A stretch of 64,000 bases of DNA from Streptomyces olivochromogenes (GTDB taxonomy: Bacteria; Actinomycetota; Actinomycetes; Streptomycetales; Streptomycetaceae), in the NCBI RefSeq assembly GCF_001514115.1, contig NZ_KQ948476.1:25263-89262 (forward strand), read 5' to 3'. Of the stretch, positions 8,939 to 17,037 are shown piece after piece (within the stretch, counting starts at the first letter, position 1; each line of letters opens with the position of its first letter). The position numbers and the translations under genes are program-made. A model generated the notes under the pieces. That model saw only the letters and a list, made by a program, of their open reading frames with translations, was not told where the DNA came from and did not search any database.

Positions 8939-9309
8939 TTACGGTGCGTGTTGGCCACTGGTACCCGGCAGTGGTGCACTGATGGCCAGATCTTCGTCGA
9001 GTCTGGCTGCCAGGTCCTCGGCGAGAGTCGGAACATGGCGAGTGGCCCACTGCTTGGTCAGAGAGAGAAAGCCTTGCAGTCCCTCCTGCACGGTATGCAG
9101 GATCCCCGGTAGGTCACCCACCACGATCTCGATGGGCTGCCCGGAAGAAGTTTCTTGAGCGTCTACGCTGTCCGGCCACAGCTGCACGATCTCATCGGCA
9201 TGCTCAAGCCTTGGTGAAGGGTCATGGCCGAGCCACAGGGTCTCTCCGTCTGCGACGTCGAGCCACTCGCGCCAGTCCTCCAGCCCACAACAACATCCTG
9301 GCTGGACGG
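8939..9309 (-). pseudogene. Truncated passenger gene of IS-D, Cys-rich hypothetical protein
   Basis: About 120 codons beginning near [18 protein letters not shown] and ending [10 protein letters not shown]. It contains [20 protein letters not shown] and a C-terminal FAISAPLP-like segment (DLAISAPLP). I remember full-length Streptomyces hypothetical proteins with the CCCGLEDW motif, but I do not know a function. Its own start is missing; the remaining frame is continuous with the transposase remnant upstream, so a deletion fused the two. It occupies the position, downstream of the transposase, that the immunity-like cargo holds in IS-B. Confidence 0.55.
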
Positions 9310-10138
9310 TGACGTTGGTACGGGTGTCCGGTTCTTCCGGTTCCTTGACCTGCCGGGGCGACTCGGGCGCAGTGCCACGCAGGCACTCCCGATGGTCGGC
9401 GACACACCGTTCAGCGGCTTCGCTGAGGTTGTGCCATAGGTGCCAGCGGTCCGCAACTCGCACCGCTTGAGGTGCCCCAGCTGTGGCACCTTCGGCAAAG
9501 AACGGGGCTCGGTCCCTGCAGACGACCTCGATCCCTGGCCTCTCGGCCAGCCAGGCTCGATGCCTCCCGGTCCGGCAGCAGGTCAACCGGCCGTCGCGTC
9601 TCGACGTCGACCAGCACGGTGCCGTAGCGGCGGCCCTTGCGCGTGGCGTATTCATCGACGCCGACCACCCGCGGGGTCGGTACTTCCGGTTCGGGCAGCG
9701 CCTCGATCAGTCGCAGTACGGTGCTGCGGCTGACGGTCACCCCGAACACACCAGCCATCCTGGCGCCCGCCCGACCAGCAAGGGCGAGACCGACCGCCGC
9801 CAGCACCACCCGCAGACGCTCGGTCCACCGGCCGTACCGCCGGGTCGACCCCGGCACCTGCTCAACGAACGTCTGCCGCGAACACGTAGCGACCCGGCAG
9901 CCAAACCGGCGGACCCGCAGACACAGCACCACCGGGGCAGCCCTGCGCTTGCCGCATCCGCCGGAAACCGCAGGTAGGAGTTATGAACGCGACTCGACCA
10001 ATTCCGGTAGCCCGGACACTCCGAACCAGATGCTGTAGTGCGGGCCCCGACCCGCACCGTCTCGTTTTCCATGTCCACCGCCACCACCGCCACGTCCGCG
10101 ATCGACGGGAACAGGAACTCCTCCAGCCGGAGGACCAC
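9310..10138 (-). pseudogene. ISL3-family transposase remnant of IS-D
   Basis: The N-terminus at 10138 (MVLRLEEFLFPSIADV) runs to about 9940. The reading then passes to a second frame ([13 protein letters not shown], then [17 protein letters not shown] with the first catalytic Asp), and near 9560 to a third ([15 protein letters not shown], second acidic site). The sequence stops at about residue 280 of the family, before the helix-turn-helix and the catalytic Glu. Two frame shifts plus a 3-prime deletion make it dead. Its closest relative in the window is the IS-A transposase, which shares FFAEGAT and RWHLWHNL. Confidence 0.85.
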
Positions 10139-10418
10139 TTCTTCTACGGCCTCGAACTGTCAGTTACCCGAGATCACCCCTGATCATTTTCAGGCGACTT
10201 CCCAGAGGCCGGTACGACCACGAACCGTCACTCAGCGTGCCCGCATCACGGAATTTGAGCCAGAGCCCGAGTTGGACTGCGCCGGGCCTTCCTCCCGGGC
10301 CGAGGAAGCGCAGGACCCCTACTGGGACCCCAAGGCGCGACGACCACTCTATGTGGGGATTTTCCCGCTTTGGGTTGTAGAAGCTCTGGCAGTGATCACA
10401 GCGACCACAGGAGTTTGC

Positions 10419-10890
10419 ATGCCCAAGACCATGACCATTCGCGCTGACGAGCAGTGGACCGACACCGGCTTCTCCCGGCCGAGGGATTCCAATCACTTCC
10501 TGCTGGTCCTAGCTGAAGGGAGCTGGACCTTCCGGCCTGGCGGTTCCGAGTGGACCGTCGGGCCGAAGGGCGGGAACAAGGCTTCCGATTACGCCCGCGT
10601 GGACGCCCAGGAAGAGCTACCCCTTCCACGGCCCCGGCGCCGTCAAGGGCGCCCTGATCGGCAAGTGGGGCAAGAACGGCGAGACCTTTGTCGCCGGCGC
10701 GCACTACACCGAAGCCGGCCAGCAGAGCGATCCCCTCAAAGGCAGGACGCTGTTTCTCGGCATCAACGATGACCAGCACGACAACAACTCCGGATCCCTG
10801 AACGTCCTCCTGGAGGAGCAGAAGCTGGCCAAAGACGTCGAACCGCCGACCTACCACTACGACCCTGCCAACGGATGGATCCAGGACTGA
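10419..10890 (+). pseudogene. LecA/PA-IL-like lectin, frameshifted
   Basis: The start ATG 10419 has CAGGAG upstream. The first part reads MTIRADEQWTDTGFSR and a TFRPGG...WTVGPKG segment. Near 10610 one base is in excess, and the reading continues in the next frame as SYPFHGPGAVKGALIGKWGK, then TLFLGINDDQHDNNSGSLNV to a stop at 10890. The combined product (about 157 residues) has the pattern of PA-IL/LecA-type galactose-binding lectins: a sugar-binding loop with INDD..DN.GS. The frame break makes it a pseudogene unless it is a sequencing error. It abuts IS-D on the left. Confidence 0.6.
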
Positions 10891-11175
10891 CACCTCCGCT
10901 CGGCCTCGGCGGAGCAGCCCTGCGGTTTGGGCCAGGTTCAGGAGTCCCCAGCGGAGTATGGCCGTCGTTCCCCGCTCCGTTAGGTCGTTCGCCAATGCTT
11001 CGCTCGGGGTGCTCCGCCTGGCTCCGCCGATGGGTGAAAGGCGAGGGGGACCTTGGCGGGCGGGAAGCGGTCGGCCTGGCGCTGTCCGTTCTCGTCGTGA
11101 ACATCGACCCCGGCCCAAACCAGGTGCCTACCAAATGCCTGAAGAACCGCTGTCATGACTGGGAACAGAGTCAAC
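10891..11175. other. Degenerate sequence, possible transposase remnant
   Basis: No intact gene is visible. On the minus strand a stretch around 10900-11010 reads like a transposase tail (LRWGLLNLAQTAGLLRRGR), but it is short, broken by stops and not assignable to a family. I treat it as mobile-element debris. Confidence 0.3.
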
Positions 11176-11205
11176 TATGGCACCGCCGGATCCGGCGGTG
11201 CCATA
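11176..11205. terminator. 30-nt perfect palindrome, bidirectional terminator
   Basis: A perfect inverted repeat with arms TATGGCACCGCCGGA and its complement, no loop and no T-tract. It lies between plus-strand debris and the 3-prime end of the minus-strand PIN-like fragment, as expected for a Streptomyces T-less terminator. Confidence 0.5.
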
Positions 11206-11222
11206 GGCGTCTGATGCTGTGC

Positions 11223-11433
11223 TCAGGTGGTGAGGTCCAGTACGCGGACGGGTTCGCCGGCCCAACGGTGCGGGGCGGTGGTGGCGATGATCGCACCGTC
11301 GGGGCGGTCCGGGGTGGGCTGGGCCGCGTACTGGCTGTGCGCCGCGGCCCACGTCTCCTGCCGTGCGAGGGACAGGGCGGCGGTTAGGTCCAGGTCCAGG
11401 ACGGTGATGCCGAGAAGGGAGGCCAGAGCGCAA
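11223..11433 (-). pseudogene. C-terminal fragment of a PIN-like hypothetical protein
   Basis: About 69 codons read ALASLLGITVLDLDLTAAL, then RPDGAIIATTAPHRW and a terminal VRVLDLTT. The GITVLDLDL strand, the D-x-PDGAI acidic turn and the closing strand resemble the end of PIN-fold proteins often found as small toxins or orphan genes in Streptomyces. The N-terminal half is absent or in other frames, so this is called a fragment. The assignment is from pattern only. Confidence 0.4.
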
Positions 11434-11815
11434 GGCTGACTGCGTCGGAGTTCACAGTCCGCCGTCAGCTGGCGCCGCCAGATCGGCAAGGAGACCGGCA
11501 CCCCGCAGGAGGGCGACGGCTTCCGTTAACTGAGCGAGGAGCAGCAGCCCGAGCCCGCCGCGCTTGCCGACGGTCGGCGCGGCTCCAGGCACCCGAAGAC
11601 TGTCCACTCGGTCGGAGGCACTCTGCACAGCTGAGAAGCCGCCGCGCGAGAGCGCCTGCGACGTAGACGCGACAACGGATGGAAGGGGTCCGGCCACCGA
11701 AACCGCCGGAGTCCAGCCTTGGTAGCCGCGCATCTGTGTAGGCAGACGCAAAACAGCTGTGCGACCGGCGCGGACACTCCCGGGAAGGGGGTTTCCGCAC
11801 CGGGCGCACCGGATG
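11434..11815. other. Gene debris without a callable product
   Basis: Minus-strand frames here (for example LLLLAQLTEAVALLRGAGLL near 11460-11560) may be the missing upstream part of the preceding fragment, but no continuous gene or motif can be supported. Confidence 0.3.
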
Positions 11816-12171
11816 CTACGGGGCGGCCTCGTCGTTCGTGTGAGTGATCCGCGTACCAGGAATACCCAACGTCTGAAGAATCCGGTCGGCGGCCTCCGGG
11901 GAGAAAAGCCCCTTGGTCACGCTGAGGACGAATCCAGCCACGGGAGGATGGTCCACCTGCCGCAGCAGGATGAATGCCTCCCCCTCCGCCGGGGAGAAAG
12001 CGAAGCAGAACCACTCCGCAAAGTCGTCACGGGCGATCTCCGGCGCGCCCCAACGCTCCTCGAGTGCCGCGCGCTCGACGTCGACCTGGACGAGCCACCT
12101 GATGGCGCGCGGGTGACATCCTGTTCGAGGATCCGCTTCAGACCTGCCGGGTCCAGCCCCCGCAGATCCAT
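11816..12171 (-). pseudogene. Hypothetical protein, frameshifted near its start
   Basis: ATG 12171 follows a strong GGAGGTGA site and reads MDLRGLDPAGLKRILEQDV. Near 12105 the sensible frame shifts by one base, and continues AIRWLVQVDVERAALEERWG through FAEWFCFAFSPAEGEAFILL to TNDEAAP at 11816. The roughly 118-residue product has no membrane segment or signal and I do not recognise a family. It follows the gene at 12174-12368 within a few bases, so they form a transcription unit of small soluble proteins, the layout of a toxin-immunity or orphan immunity pair. That role is inference. Confidence 0.5.
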
Positions 12172-12173
12172 AT

Positions 12174-12368
12174 CTATCTCACCTCCGTAACGATGATCGG
12201 AATAGCAGCCCATTCGTCACCATCCTTGATGAAGGAGTTGACGCCAGCCTCTACCTCAGCCTCCCACGCAGCCTGTCCAGGCAGACTTCGGCCATAGGAC
12301 TTGGGCTGCACGGTGGTGTAAAACTCCAAACTTCCCGGCTTGGCGACGGCCAGGCGGCCCGGGACCAT
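12174..12368 (-). CDS. Short hypothetical protein, probably a truncated C-terminus
   Basis: Sixty-four codons, MVPGRLAVAKPGSLEFYTT through SFIKDGDEWAAIPIIVTEVR. The end looks like the final strands of a larger soluble protein, and what lies upstream is transposase-like debris, so the 5-prime part was probably lost by insertion. No family is recognised. The stop is three bases before the next gene's ATG, indicating translational coupling. Confidence 0.4.
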   Translation of the reverse strand: MVPGRLAVAKPGSLEFYTTVQPKSYGRSLPGQAAWEAEVEAGVNSFIKDGDEWAAIPIIVTEVR

Positions 12369-12538
12369 TGCCGAACGTGACCAGGGCAGACCATAAAGAA
12401 CAAGCTCAGAAGCTGTTTCACATCATCTTTTCGCAGGTCACGGGGGCGTGAGGGATGGTAATGATCCCGTTTGCCGTTCGGTTGGGCGTCGATGGTTGCC
12501 GTTCCGAACGGCAGCGGCAACGTGCTGGTCTTCAGGCG

Positions 12539-12680
12539 GCTGCGAGGGTGACCGTCGACGCCTCGGTCTGGCGGCGGGGGCGGGCCAGGCGGCGGGACAT
12601 GAGGGTGATGGCGGCGGCCGGCCCGGTCCGCCGCCGTTCGGCCAGCCACCGGGCACAGCAGCCGACCCCGAAGAAGCCCA
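12539..12680 (-). pseudogene. C-terminal remnant of an IS5-like transposase
   Basis: The minus strand reads ARWLAERRRTGPAAAITLMS and continues to a stop after STVTLAAA. I associate that ending with IS5-group transposases of Streptomyces. About 45 codons are left. Bases 12390-12430 would be its element end. Family assignment is weak. Confidence 0.35.
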
Positions 12681-12762
12681 GGGACGTGTGTCTGGAAGAC
12701 CAGGGCGAGACGGCAAACTCCCCCGCTTCGCCCGGTGCTGAATCTGTGGCCGGAGAACGCGT

Positions 12763-12796
12763 CAGGGGCCCGGCTGGTGTCGGGCCCCTGCTTTTT
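12763..12796 (+). terminator. Rho-independent terminator
   Basis: A 10-bp GC stem (CAGGGGCCCG at 12763-12772, complement at 12781-12790), an 8-nt loop and then CTTTTT. On the other strand the same hairpin lies directly downstream of the tRNA-like gene and could end its transcript. Confidence 0.6.
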
Positions 12797-12798
12797 GT

Positions 12799-12871
12799 AG
12801 CGGGGACAGGATTTGAACCTGTGACCTCTGGGTTATGAGCCCAGCGAGCTACCGCGCTGCTCCGCGATCGT
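12799..12871 (-). tRNA. Initiator tRNA-Met (CAT)-like sequence, acceptor stem broken
   Basis: Read on the minus strand, the D arm (GAGC...GCTC), an anticodon stem-loop with three G-C pairs (TGGGCTCATAACCCA, anticodon CAT), the T arm (ACAGG TTCAAAT CCTGT) and the 3-prime acceptor half CCCCGCT are all present. The three consecutive G-C pairs mark an initiator tRNA. The 5-prime acceptor half should be CGCGGGG, but the sequence there is ACGATCG, so the acceptor stem cannot form. It is best seen as a partial duplicate, such as an attachment-site remnant of an integrated element, or a decayed tRNA. Confidence 0.6.
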
Positions 12872-13036
12872 CCCCACCGCCGGCGCCCTCGGCACCTTCC
12901 CGGCGGACGCCACCGGACAGGCCCTCCGCCTCGGCGTCCGACGGCTCGCCCAGGTAGGGGAACAGGGGCGGGTGCAGGCGTAGGACAGGCGTAGGAGGCG
13001 CCACGAGTTCCACGGTGTCGCCGGCCTGCGGCTCTG

Positions 13037-14515
13037 TCAGGGCCGCCGCTGCAGGAGAACGTAGCCGTCCTGGTCCGCGACGGTCTGGTAGCGGCCGTTG
13101 TTCCGGGCCTCGGACAGCAGCCTGCGGTCGTCGTCGGGTGAGATCGGCCAGCCCTGTGGTTGCGCGCTGTCGTCGATGATCCACTCCGGGTCGGGACGGC
13201 TGCCCCCCAGGCCGAACACGCTGACCAGGGTGCGGTTGGTGAGCTGCGGGACCAGCCGGTTGGAGGCGGCGACGGTGGCGCCGTCCGGGATGCGGTCCAT
13301 CAGCCGCCGGGCGGTCGCGAGCCGGGGGTCGGTGTGCCAGGTGGCGGGCTGCGTCAACTGCCACAGCGGGAACTGGGGCAGCAGGAGCACGGTGACGGCC
13401 GCGCTCGCCGCCAGCGCGTACCGCACCGGGCCGGGCCGGGTCAGCGCGTCGACGAAGGCGGCGAACAGCACCGGCATCAGAACCGCGCTGTAGTGGTAGC
13501 CGGTTCCCCAGTAGGCCTGGTTGTCCGACGCGAAGCGCCACAGGAGCGTCGGCAGGGCCGCCCGCAGGAGCGGGGAGCGCACGGCCAGGAACCCGGTCAC
13601 GGACAGCAGGGCCAGCACCGTATGCGCCTTGGTGTCCGGGGTGACCAGCCCCACCGTGTAGTGGAGGAGCAACTCGCCGGCGCCCGGCGTGGCGGGCCCC
13701 GCGCCGGGCACGCTGGAGGTGTAGGCGAACGTGCCGCCGGGGTTGAACGCCGGTATCACGACCAGCATCTCCAGGAAGGACCCGAGCACTCCGGCCAGGA
13801 ACAGGGCACCCCCCGTCCTGCGGTCGTCGCGCTCGCCGGTGCGCGCGATCAGCAGACCCATGACCGCGACGGTCAGCCCGAGATCCTCCTTCACCAGCAG
13901 CAGCGGAAGCGCCCACAGGGCCGCGGCACGCGTCCTGCCACGGCCCACCGCCGTCAGGGAGAACGCCAGCAGCGGCACGGCGAAGCACACCTCGTGGAAG
14001 TCGAACCCGACCGCCTGTACGACACCCCAGGAGGTGCCGTAGCCGAGACCGACCACCAGCGCCGCCCGCCGGCCGCGTACCTCCTCGGCCCACCTGGCCA
14101 GGGGTATCACCGCCACCGCGAACAGCGCGGCCTGCGCCACCAGCAGGGTCACCGGCGTCGGCCAGACCCGGTACAGCGGTGCCAACAGGGCCAGTACGGG
14201 CGAGAAGTGGTCGCCGAGCAGCGGGAACCCCGGTCCCTTGAGCTCGGCCACCGGCAGGTGCCCGTGCGCGTAGGACCGTACCGCCTGCTCGAAGATCCCC
14301 AGGTCGTAACCGGTGGTCAGCATCCGCTGGTGCAGCCGCACGGACAGCGCCGTGTACGTCACGAAGCACACCAGGGCGAGAGTCAGCGCGGTCGCCCAGC
14401 CGGGGGCACCCTGCGACGGCCGGGCCGTTCCGGCGACGGGCCCGGCCGCGTCGTCGCGGGACGGCGGGCGGGACCGGCGGGGCGGGGAGAGGAGCGCGGG
14501 CAGGCGGGTCGGCAT
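13037..14515 (-). CDS. DUF2079 family polytopic membrane protein
   Basis: A 492-residue integral membrane protein with about ten hydrophobic segments, an N-terminal Arg/Pro-rich cytoplasmic tail and a soluble C-terminal domain from about residue 410. DUF2079 features are visible: a GYDLGIFEQAVRSYAHG loop after the first helix, LLGDHFSPVLALLAP, and GFDFHEVCFAVPLLAFS. The family resembles GT-C-type glycosyltransferases in topology, but no activity is established. ATG 14515 is chosen; the frame is open further upstream without a site. It is divergent from the two-component pair, with 175 bp between starts. Confidence 0.8.
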   Translation of the reverse strand: MPTRLPALLSPPRRSRPPSRDDAAGPVAGTARPSQGAPGWATALTLALVCFVTYTALSVRLHQRMLTTGYDLGIFEQAVRSYAHGHLPVAELKGPGFPLLGDHFSPVLALLAPLYRVWPTPVTLLVAQAALFAVAVIPLARWAEEVRGRRAALVVGLGYGTSWGVVQAVGFDFHEVCFAVPLLAFSLTAVGRGRTRAAALWALPLLLVKEDLGLTVAVMGLLIARTGERDDRRTGGALFLAGVLGSFLEMLVVIPAFNPGGTFAYTSSVPGAGPATPGAGELLLHYTVGLVTPDTKAHTVLALLSVTGFLAVRSPLLRAALPTLLWRFASDNQAYWGTGYHYSAVLMPVLFAAFVDALTRPGPVRYALAASAAVTVLLLPQFPLWQLTQPATWHTDPRLATARRLMDRIPDGATVAASNRLVPQLTNRTLVSVFGLGGSRPDPEWIIDDSAQPQGWPISPDDDRRLLSEARNNGRYQTVADQDGYVLLQRRP

Positions 14516-14690
14516 GTAGGGGCCTTTCGTCCGGCGGATCACCGATACGGCGCTCGCCGCGCGGGTGGGGCCGGCACGGCGAGCACCCTTCTGGGGCCCG
14601 GACACCGTGCCGGAGAGCCGCTGACCGGGGCCTGACCGAACCTGACGAAGCGATCAGGGAGCCGCCGGAAGCCTGTGCCAGGCTGGCGGG

Positions 14691-15419
14691 ATGAGGATTC
14701 TGGTGGTGGAGGACGAGCGCGAACTGGCGGAGACGCTGCGCCTCGGGCTGACGGCCGAGGGCTATCGCGTGGACGTGGCCCATGACGGCCGCGAGGGCCT
14801 GTGGAAGGCCCGCACGGGTGACTACGCGGCCGTCGTGCTCGACCTGATGCTGCCGCTGCTCAACGGCTACCGGGTCTGCGCGGAGCTGCGCCGCGAGGGC
14901 ATCACCACCCCCGTGCTGGTGCTCACCGCGAAGGACGGCGACTGGGACCAGGCCGAGGCTCTCGACACCGGCGCCGACGACTACGTCACCAAGCCGTTCA
15001 CCTACCTGGTCCTGGTCGCACGGCTGCGCGCGCTCATGCGCCGGGCGCGGGGAGCGGCCTCCCCGCTGCTGGCGGTGGGCGACCTGGTGCTGGACGTGGC
15101 GGCCAGAACCTGCCTCAGGTCGGGCGTCGCCGTCCCGCTCACACCCCGGGAGTTCGGAGTCGCCGAGGTGCTCGCACGGCGGCCGGGCGAAGCGGTCACG
15201 AAGTCGGAGATCCTGCACCACGCCTGGCCGGACGAGGCCGAGGACCTCAACCTGGTCGAGGTCCGGGTCAGCGCCCTGCGCCGGAAGATCGACACGGCCT
15301 TCGGACGGCAGTCCCTCCTGACGGTGCGCGGGGTGGGCTACCGGTTGGTCGACGACCGCGGAGAGACGAGAGAAGGCGCCGTTCAGGAGCCCCAGGCCGG
15401 GCGGAACTCCGGTGACTGA
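14691..15419 (+). CDS. OmpR/PhoB-type response regulator
   Basis: A 242-residue regulator. The receiver domain has acidic residues Glu7 and Asp8, the phosphoacceptor Asp51 (VVLDLMLP), Thr79 and Lys101 (VTKPF). The winged-helix DNA-binding domain spans about 130-225, ending in VRGVGYRLVDD. It would be phosphorylated by the kinase encoded next, whose GTG overlaps its stop (GTGA), so the two are translated together. The target may include the divergent DUF2079 gene; this is inferred from position only. The N-terminus MRILVVEDERELAETLR fits the ATG at 14691. Confidence 0.9.
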   Translation: MRILVVEDERELAETLRLGLTAEGYRVDVAHDGREGLWKARTGDYAAVVLDLMLPLLNGYRVCAELRREGITTPVLVLTAKDGDWDQAEALDTGADDYVTKPFTYLVLVARLRALMRRARGAASPLLAVGDLVLDVAARTCLRSGVAVPLTPREFGVAEVLARRPGEAVTKSEILHHAWPDEAEDLNLVEVRVSALRRKIDTAFGRQSLLTVRGVGYRLVDDRGETREGAVQEPQAGRNSGD

Positions 15420-17028
15420 CGTCCCGAACGGCCGGGATCCGAACGGCCGGGATCCGAGCGGGCGCCACACCCTGGTACCCGCGTTCCCACCCGGCATGCT
15501 CCGCCGGCTTCAGCGCGCCCGCCTGCTCCCACGCTCGGTACGGGTTCTCCGCTCGCTGCGGGTTCTCCCACGCTCGGTGCGGGCGCGTTCCGCGCTCGCC
15601 GCCGCCTTCGCCGCGGCCGTGCTCTTCACCTCCGGGGCCCTGCTGATGCGGCATCAGCTGTACGACGAGCGGCTGCGGGCCACTTCGTCGGTGGCCCAGC
15701 AGCAGGTCGACACCCTGCTCAGCGCAACCGCCGACTCATCCATCGGCGGCCCCTGGGGAGCGCCGTACGAAATCGTCGCCGACGACGGCGTGCTCCTGGC
15801 GTCCAGTCCCGAGCTGGAGCCGTACGAGAAGGACGGCCACGCGTTCCTCCCGGGCCCGGGCCGGGGCGGGAGCCTGCCCCTGTACACCAGACGCCGGTTC
15901 ACGTTCCCCGCCACGGCCGAGCCGGCGGCCCGCCCGCTGTCCGGACACACCCTGACCACCGTCGAAGGGACAGTGCCCGCCTCCTACCTGCCCGGCGAGA
16001 CGCAGGGGCGCGGGGTGGCCGCCGGCGCCCGGGTCCGGGTGTACGTCCTGATCGTCCCGGACGATGCCGAGCGGGCGGTCGGCGAACTCGACGGGGAACT
16101 CGGCGTGGCCGTTCCCGTCGCGACCGCGCTGGTGGCCGGGGTGGCCTGGCTGGCCACGCGGCGGGCGCTGCGGCCGGTCGAGGCGATCAGGGCGCGCACC
16201 GCCTCGGTGACCGCGACGGACCCCCGCGAACGGGTGGAGGTACCCGACACCGCCGACGAGGTGGCGGAACTGGCACTGACCATCAACGCCACCCTGCAGC
16301 GGTTGGAGGAGGCGGCCACGGCACAGCGCCGGTTCGTTGCGGACGCCGCGCACGAACTGCGCAGCCCGCTCGCCACCCTGCTCGCGGGGCTGGAGGTGGC
16401 CACCGCCTACCCCGACCGGGCCGACTGGCCCGCCGTGGTGTCCGCGGCCGGCCGGCAGGCGCGGCGGCTGAGCGGTCTGACGGAGGAACTGCTCCTGCTG
16501 GCCCGGCTGGACGCAGGCGCTCCGCCGGCCCCCGCCGAACGGGTCGACGTGGCGGCACTGGCGGGCCGGCTCGTGGAGGAGTACGCGGAACGCGCCGGGG
16601 GTTCCCCGAAGGTGGATCTCCTCGTCGCCTCGCCGGATGCCGCGACGACGGTGTCCGCGGCGCCCGGTGACCTCGAACGGATCCTCCGGAACCTGCTCGA
16701 CAACGCCCTGCGCCACGCCGTCGGCCACGTGCTGCTGACCGTGGCCCGGGACTCGGCCGCACCCGGGTCGGTGCTGTGCACCGTCCGCGACGACGGGGTC
16801 GGCGTCGCGGAAGCCGACAGCGAACGGATATTCAAGCGGTTCACCCGTCTGGACGAGTCCCGCGCCCGTACGGACGGCGGCACCGGCCTCGGCCTCGCCA
16901 TAGCCCGCGATCTGGCGGCCCGGCACGGCGGCCTGCTCGTGCTGGCGGTGCAGCCGAAGGGTTCGGGGGCGTGCTTCGTCCTCCGCCTGCCCGCGGGAAA
17001 CCCGATGTCGATACGGCCCCGCCCCTGA
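15412..17028 (+). CDS. Membrane sensor histidine kinase
   Basis: A 538-residue kinase partner of the upstream regulator. A cytoplasmic N-terminal extension encoded by tandem DNA repeats (NGRDP units, then LLPRSVRVL/RVLPRSVR) precedes a first membrane helix at about 60-80, an extracytoplasmic sensor of about 140 residues, a second helix near 225-245, a HAMP segment, and the HisKA motif AHELRSP with phospho-His314. The ATPase domain follows: NLLDNALRHA N-box near 430, DDGVGV near 463, GGTGLGLAIA near 490. The start codon is the GTG overlapping the regulator stop; the signal sensed is unknown. Confidence 0.9.
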   Translation: MTDVPNGRDPNGRDPSGRHTLVPAFPPGMLRRLQRARLLPRSVRVLRSLRVLPRSVRARSALAAAFAAAVLFTSGALLMRHQLYDERLRATSSVAQQQVDTLLSATADSSIGGPWGAPYEIVADDGVLLASSPELEPYEKDGHAFLPGPGRGGSLPLYTRRRFTFPATAEPAARPLSGHTLTTVEGTVPASYLPGETQGRGVAAGARVRVYVLIVPDDAERAVGELDGELGVAVPVATALVAGVAWLATRRALRPVEAIRARTASVTATDPRERVEVPDTADEVAELALTINATLQRLEEAATAQRRFVADAAHELRSPLATLLAGLEVATAYPDRADWPAVVSAAGRQARRLSGLTEELLLLARLDAGAPPAPAERVDVAALAGRLVEEYAERAGGSPKVDLLVASPDAATTVSAAPGDLERILRNLLDNALRHAVGHVLLTVARDSAAPGSVLCTVRDDGVGVAEADSERIFKRFTRLDESRARTDGGTGLGLAIARDLAARHGGLLVLAVQPKGSGACFVLRLPAGNPMSIRPRP

Positions 17029-17037
17029 GCTTGTTCT

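Larger units (their letters stand above)
8912..10268 (-). mobile_element. IS-D: internally deleted ISL3-family element
   Basis: Termini GGGCTCTGGCACAGATTTCA (from 8912) and its imperfect complement ending at 10268 bracket 1.36 kb. This is too short for a full transposase. The minus strand holds the N-terminal half of an ISL3 transposase, with frame shifts, joined to the C-terminal part of an unrelated passenger gene. Only five bases separate it from IS-C, so the two could have come in together or side by side at one hot spot. Confidence 0.75.

Noticed and set aside
11176-11205. Palindrome as an operator
   Set aside because: It lies between converging 3-prime ends, not near a start, and has perfect GC arms without spacer, so a terminator is more likely.
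13160-14635. Long plus-strand open frame over the DUF2079 gene
   Set aside because: Gln/Arg/Gly-rich shadow; the minus-strand membrane protein has a clear hydrophobic pattern.
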